From NCBI RefSeq assembly GCF_007747215.1, contig NZ_CP036273.1, forward strand, positions 4,138,322 to 4,202,321: a stretch of 64,000 nucleotides of DNA, in the 5' to 3' direction. Positions 62,984 through 64,000 of the stretch are shown one piece after another. A program made the position numbers and the translations under genes. This stretch comes from Urbifossiella limnaea (lineage in GTDB: Bacteria > Planctomycetota > Planctomycetia > Gemmatales > Gemmataceae). How positions within the stretch are numbered: position 1 is the first letter of the stretch; each line of letters opens with the position of its first letter. The notes below the pieces were generated by a model. The model did not search any database. It was not told the DNA's origin and saw only the letters and a list, made by a program, of their open reading frames with translations.

Positions 62984-64000
62984 TCAGCGGACGCGGCGGT
63001 ACGTCGGGTACGCGCCGGCGTTCGGGTTCGCCGCGCGGTTGAGGAACACGTCGAACCACGCGACCCCGGCGGCGACGGCCGGGGCGAAGCCGGCTTTCCC
63101 GACGGGTTGCGCCAGCTCGACGCGCAGCCGGTCGCCGTCGCGGCGGGCGGTCACGGCCAGCGGCGGCAGCGCGTCGAGCGCCGCCCACACGCCGTCGATC
63201 GCCTTCTCCTCCGCCTTCGACTGCGCCTCGGGCGGCGGGAATTCGTTGCCGTCCGGGCTGAACCGGGGGCCGACGGGTCGCGGCGGCGTCGGCACGCGAA
63301 CGACCGGCCCCGCGGCCGGCGCCCCGGCCACGAGTAGCGCCCGCGCGGCGCCGCCGAGCCGGAGGAACCCGGCGAGCGCGGCGGGATTGTCCGCGGGGAG
63401 TGCGACCGGCGGCGGGCCGGCGGTCACCGCCGCGGCGACGGCCGCGCGGTCGAGCCCGACGGCGACCGCGGCGTCCTTGCGGGCGTAGTGGACGGCCGAG
63501 TTCCACGGCAGGCCCGCCCCCGGCAGTGACAGCACCTTGACACCGTCGACCGACTCCGACGCCGGCTGCACGGCCTCGGCGCCGGTCACGTCGGCGTGCA
63601 GCTTCGGCAGGAACTCCTCCCACGCTGCGGCGACCTCGGCGGTCTCGGCGTGAAGCACCACCGTGGGCAGCGCGGGCACCCCCTTCGCCAGTTGCTGCTG
63701 CTTCGGTGCGAACACGGTGACGGCTCGCGTCCGGCCGACGAGCCCGTCCGTGACCGGCGTCTTGGTGCGGGCTTCGATCTCCTTCACCGCCTCGGCGGGC
63801 GTGCGGCCGAGGGTGCCGGTCGCCTTCGCGGCGGCGTCGAGGAAGCCGAGCACGGCGGCGGCGCGGCCCTTCTCGGGGAACGACACGGTGGCGGCGAACG
63901 CTCCCGCGCCGCCGGCGTGGCCGAGGAATTCGGCCTTCGCCCCGGGGCCGGAGAGAACGGTCAGCAGCGGGCTCGTCGTGCCGGGGGCGAACGCCGCGGT
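62984..64000 (-). CDS. Uncharacterised protein, partial at the window end
   Basis: The frame is open from the window edge (64000) to a TGA at 62984-62986; the true start lies outside. The visible 338 residues are Ala/Val-rich and probably fold as a mixed alpha/beta domain repeated in tandem (for example PAEAVKEIEARTKTPVTDGLVG; PPPVALPADNPAALAGFLRLGG). A Pro-rich linker (VRVPTPPRPVGPRFSPDGNEFP) precedes a final element, VAWFDVFLNRAANPNAG. No membrane helix is in this part. I do not recognise the family. Confidence 0.6.
   Translation of the reverse strand, partial: TAAFAPGTTSPLLTVLSGPGAKAEFLGHAGGAGAFAATVSFPEKGRAAAVLGFLDAAAKATGTLGRTPAEAVKEIEARTKTPVTDGLVGRTRAVTVFAPKQQQLAKGVPALPTVVLHAETAEVAAAWEEFLPKLHADVTGAEAVQPASESVDGVKVLSLPGAGLPWNSAVHYARKDAAVAVGLDRAAVAAAVTAGPPPVALPADNPAALAGFLRLGGAARALLVAGAPAAGPVVRVPTPPRPVGPRFSPDGNEFPPPEAQSKAEEKAIDGVWAALDALPPLAVTARRDGDRLRVELAQPVGKAGFAPAVAAGVAWFDVFLNRAANPNAGAYPTYRRVR

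Overview
The window is high-GC bacterial DNA that looks chromosomal and comes from a planctomycete, most likely of the Gemmata group (Gemmataceae). The signs are a BBP7-type outer-membrane barrel, DUF1571 and DUF6370 proteins, secreted proteins with short signal peptides, an ECF sigma factor with a zinc-finger anti-sigma, a Ser/Thr kinase, a sulfatase, and a MoxR/DUF58/DUF4129/DUF4350 cluster. The species is inferred from protein types only. I saw no tRNA, rRNA, CRISPR array or prophage. The one insertion sequence is at 703-1937.

Layout. 1-3.0 kb: a GMC oxidoreductase gene split by an ISAs1-family element with perfect 18-bp ends and a 10-bp target duplication. 3.2-13.8 kb: accessory genes, mostly on the minus strand (barrel protein, hydrolase, DUF1571 protein, hybrid histidine kinase, CehA/McbA-like protein, sugar-phosphate isomerase-like protein, membrane protein, YceI protein, Ser/Thr kinase). 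14-28.3 kb: housekeeping genes, including homoserine dehydrogenase, PEP carboxylase, a RavA-like ATPase, a phosphopantetheinyl transferase, and polA-coaE-rho. 28.4-34 kb: regulatory genes, with two tiny lipoproteins, an ECF sigma/anti-sigma pair, a broken SelW-like gene with an in-frame UGA, and a minus-strand operon of NHL-repeat protein, repeat protein, FixL-like kinase and FixJ-like regulator. 34-49.2 kb: sulfatase, a family-5 solute-binding protein, alaS, dispanin/DUF2752 pair, larC, a LacD-type aldolase, a ViaA-like VWA protein, a desaturase and an SDR. 49.5-58.2 kb: an O-antigen ligase-like protein, then a six-gene operon (DUF4129, DUF4350, MoxR, DUF58 and two membrane proteins) with ATGA overlaps. 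58.4-64 kb: a HAD hydrolase, a FAD oxidoreductase, a small protein, leuA with an apparent leucine attenuator, and a gene running off the end.

Regulation and repeats. Several promoters read as TTGNNN, a 17-18 bp spacer, then TACACT, TACATT or TATAGT. Six convergent gene pairs are separated by GC-rich hairpins, four of them preceded by an A-rich motif related to ACGAAA. Palindromic repeats lie at 38711-38750, 49367-49408, 44821-44900 and 59087-59169.

The most interesting signals are the leuA attenuator (62788-62977), the SelW-like gene with UGA at a CxxU position (30435-30673), and the insertion-sequence transposase, which is full length only if a -1 frameshift occurs at A_AAA_AAC (1463-1469).
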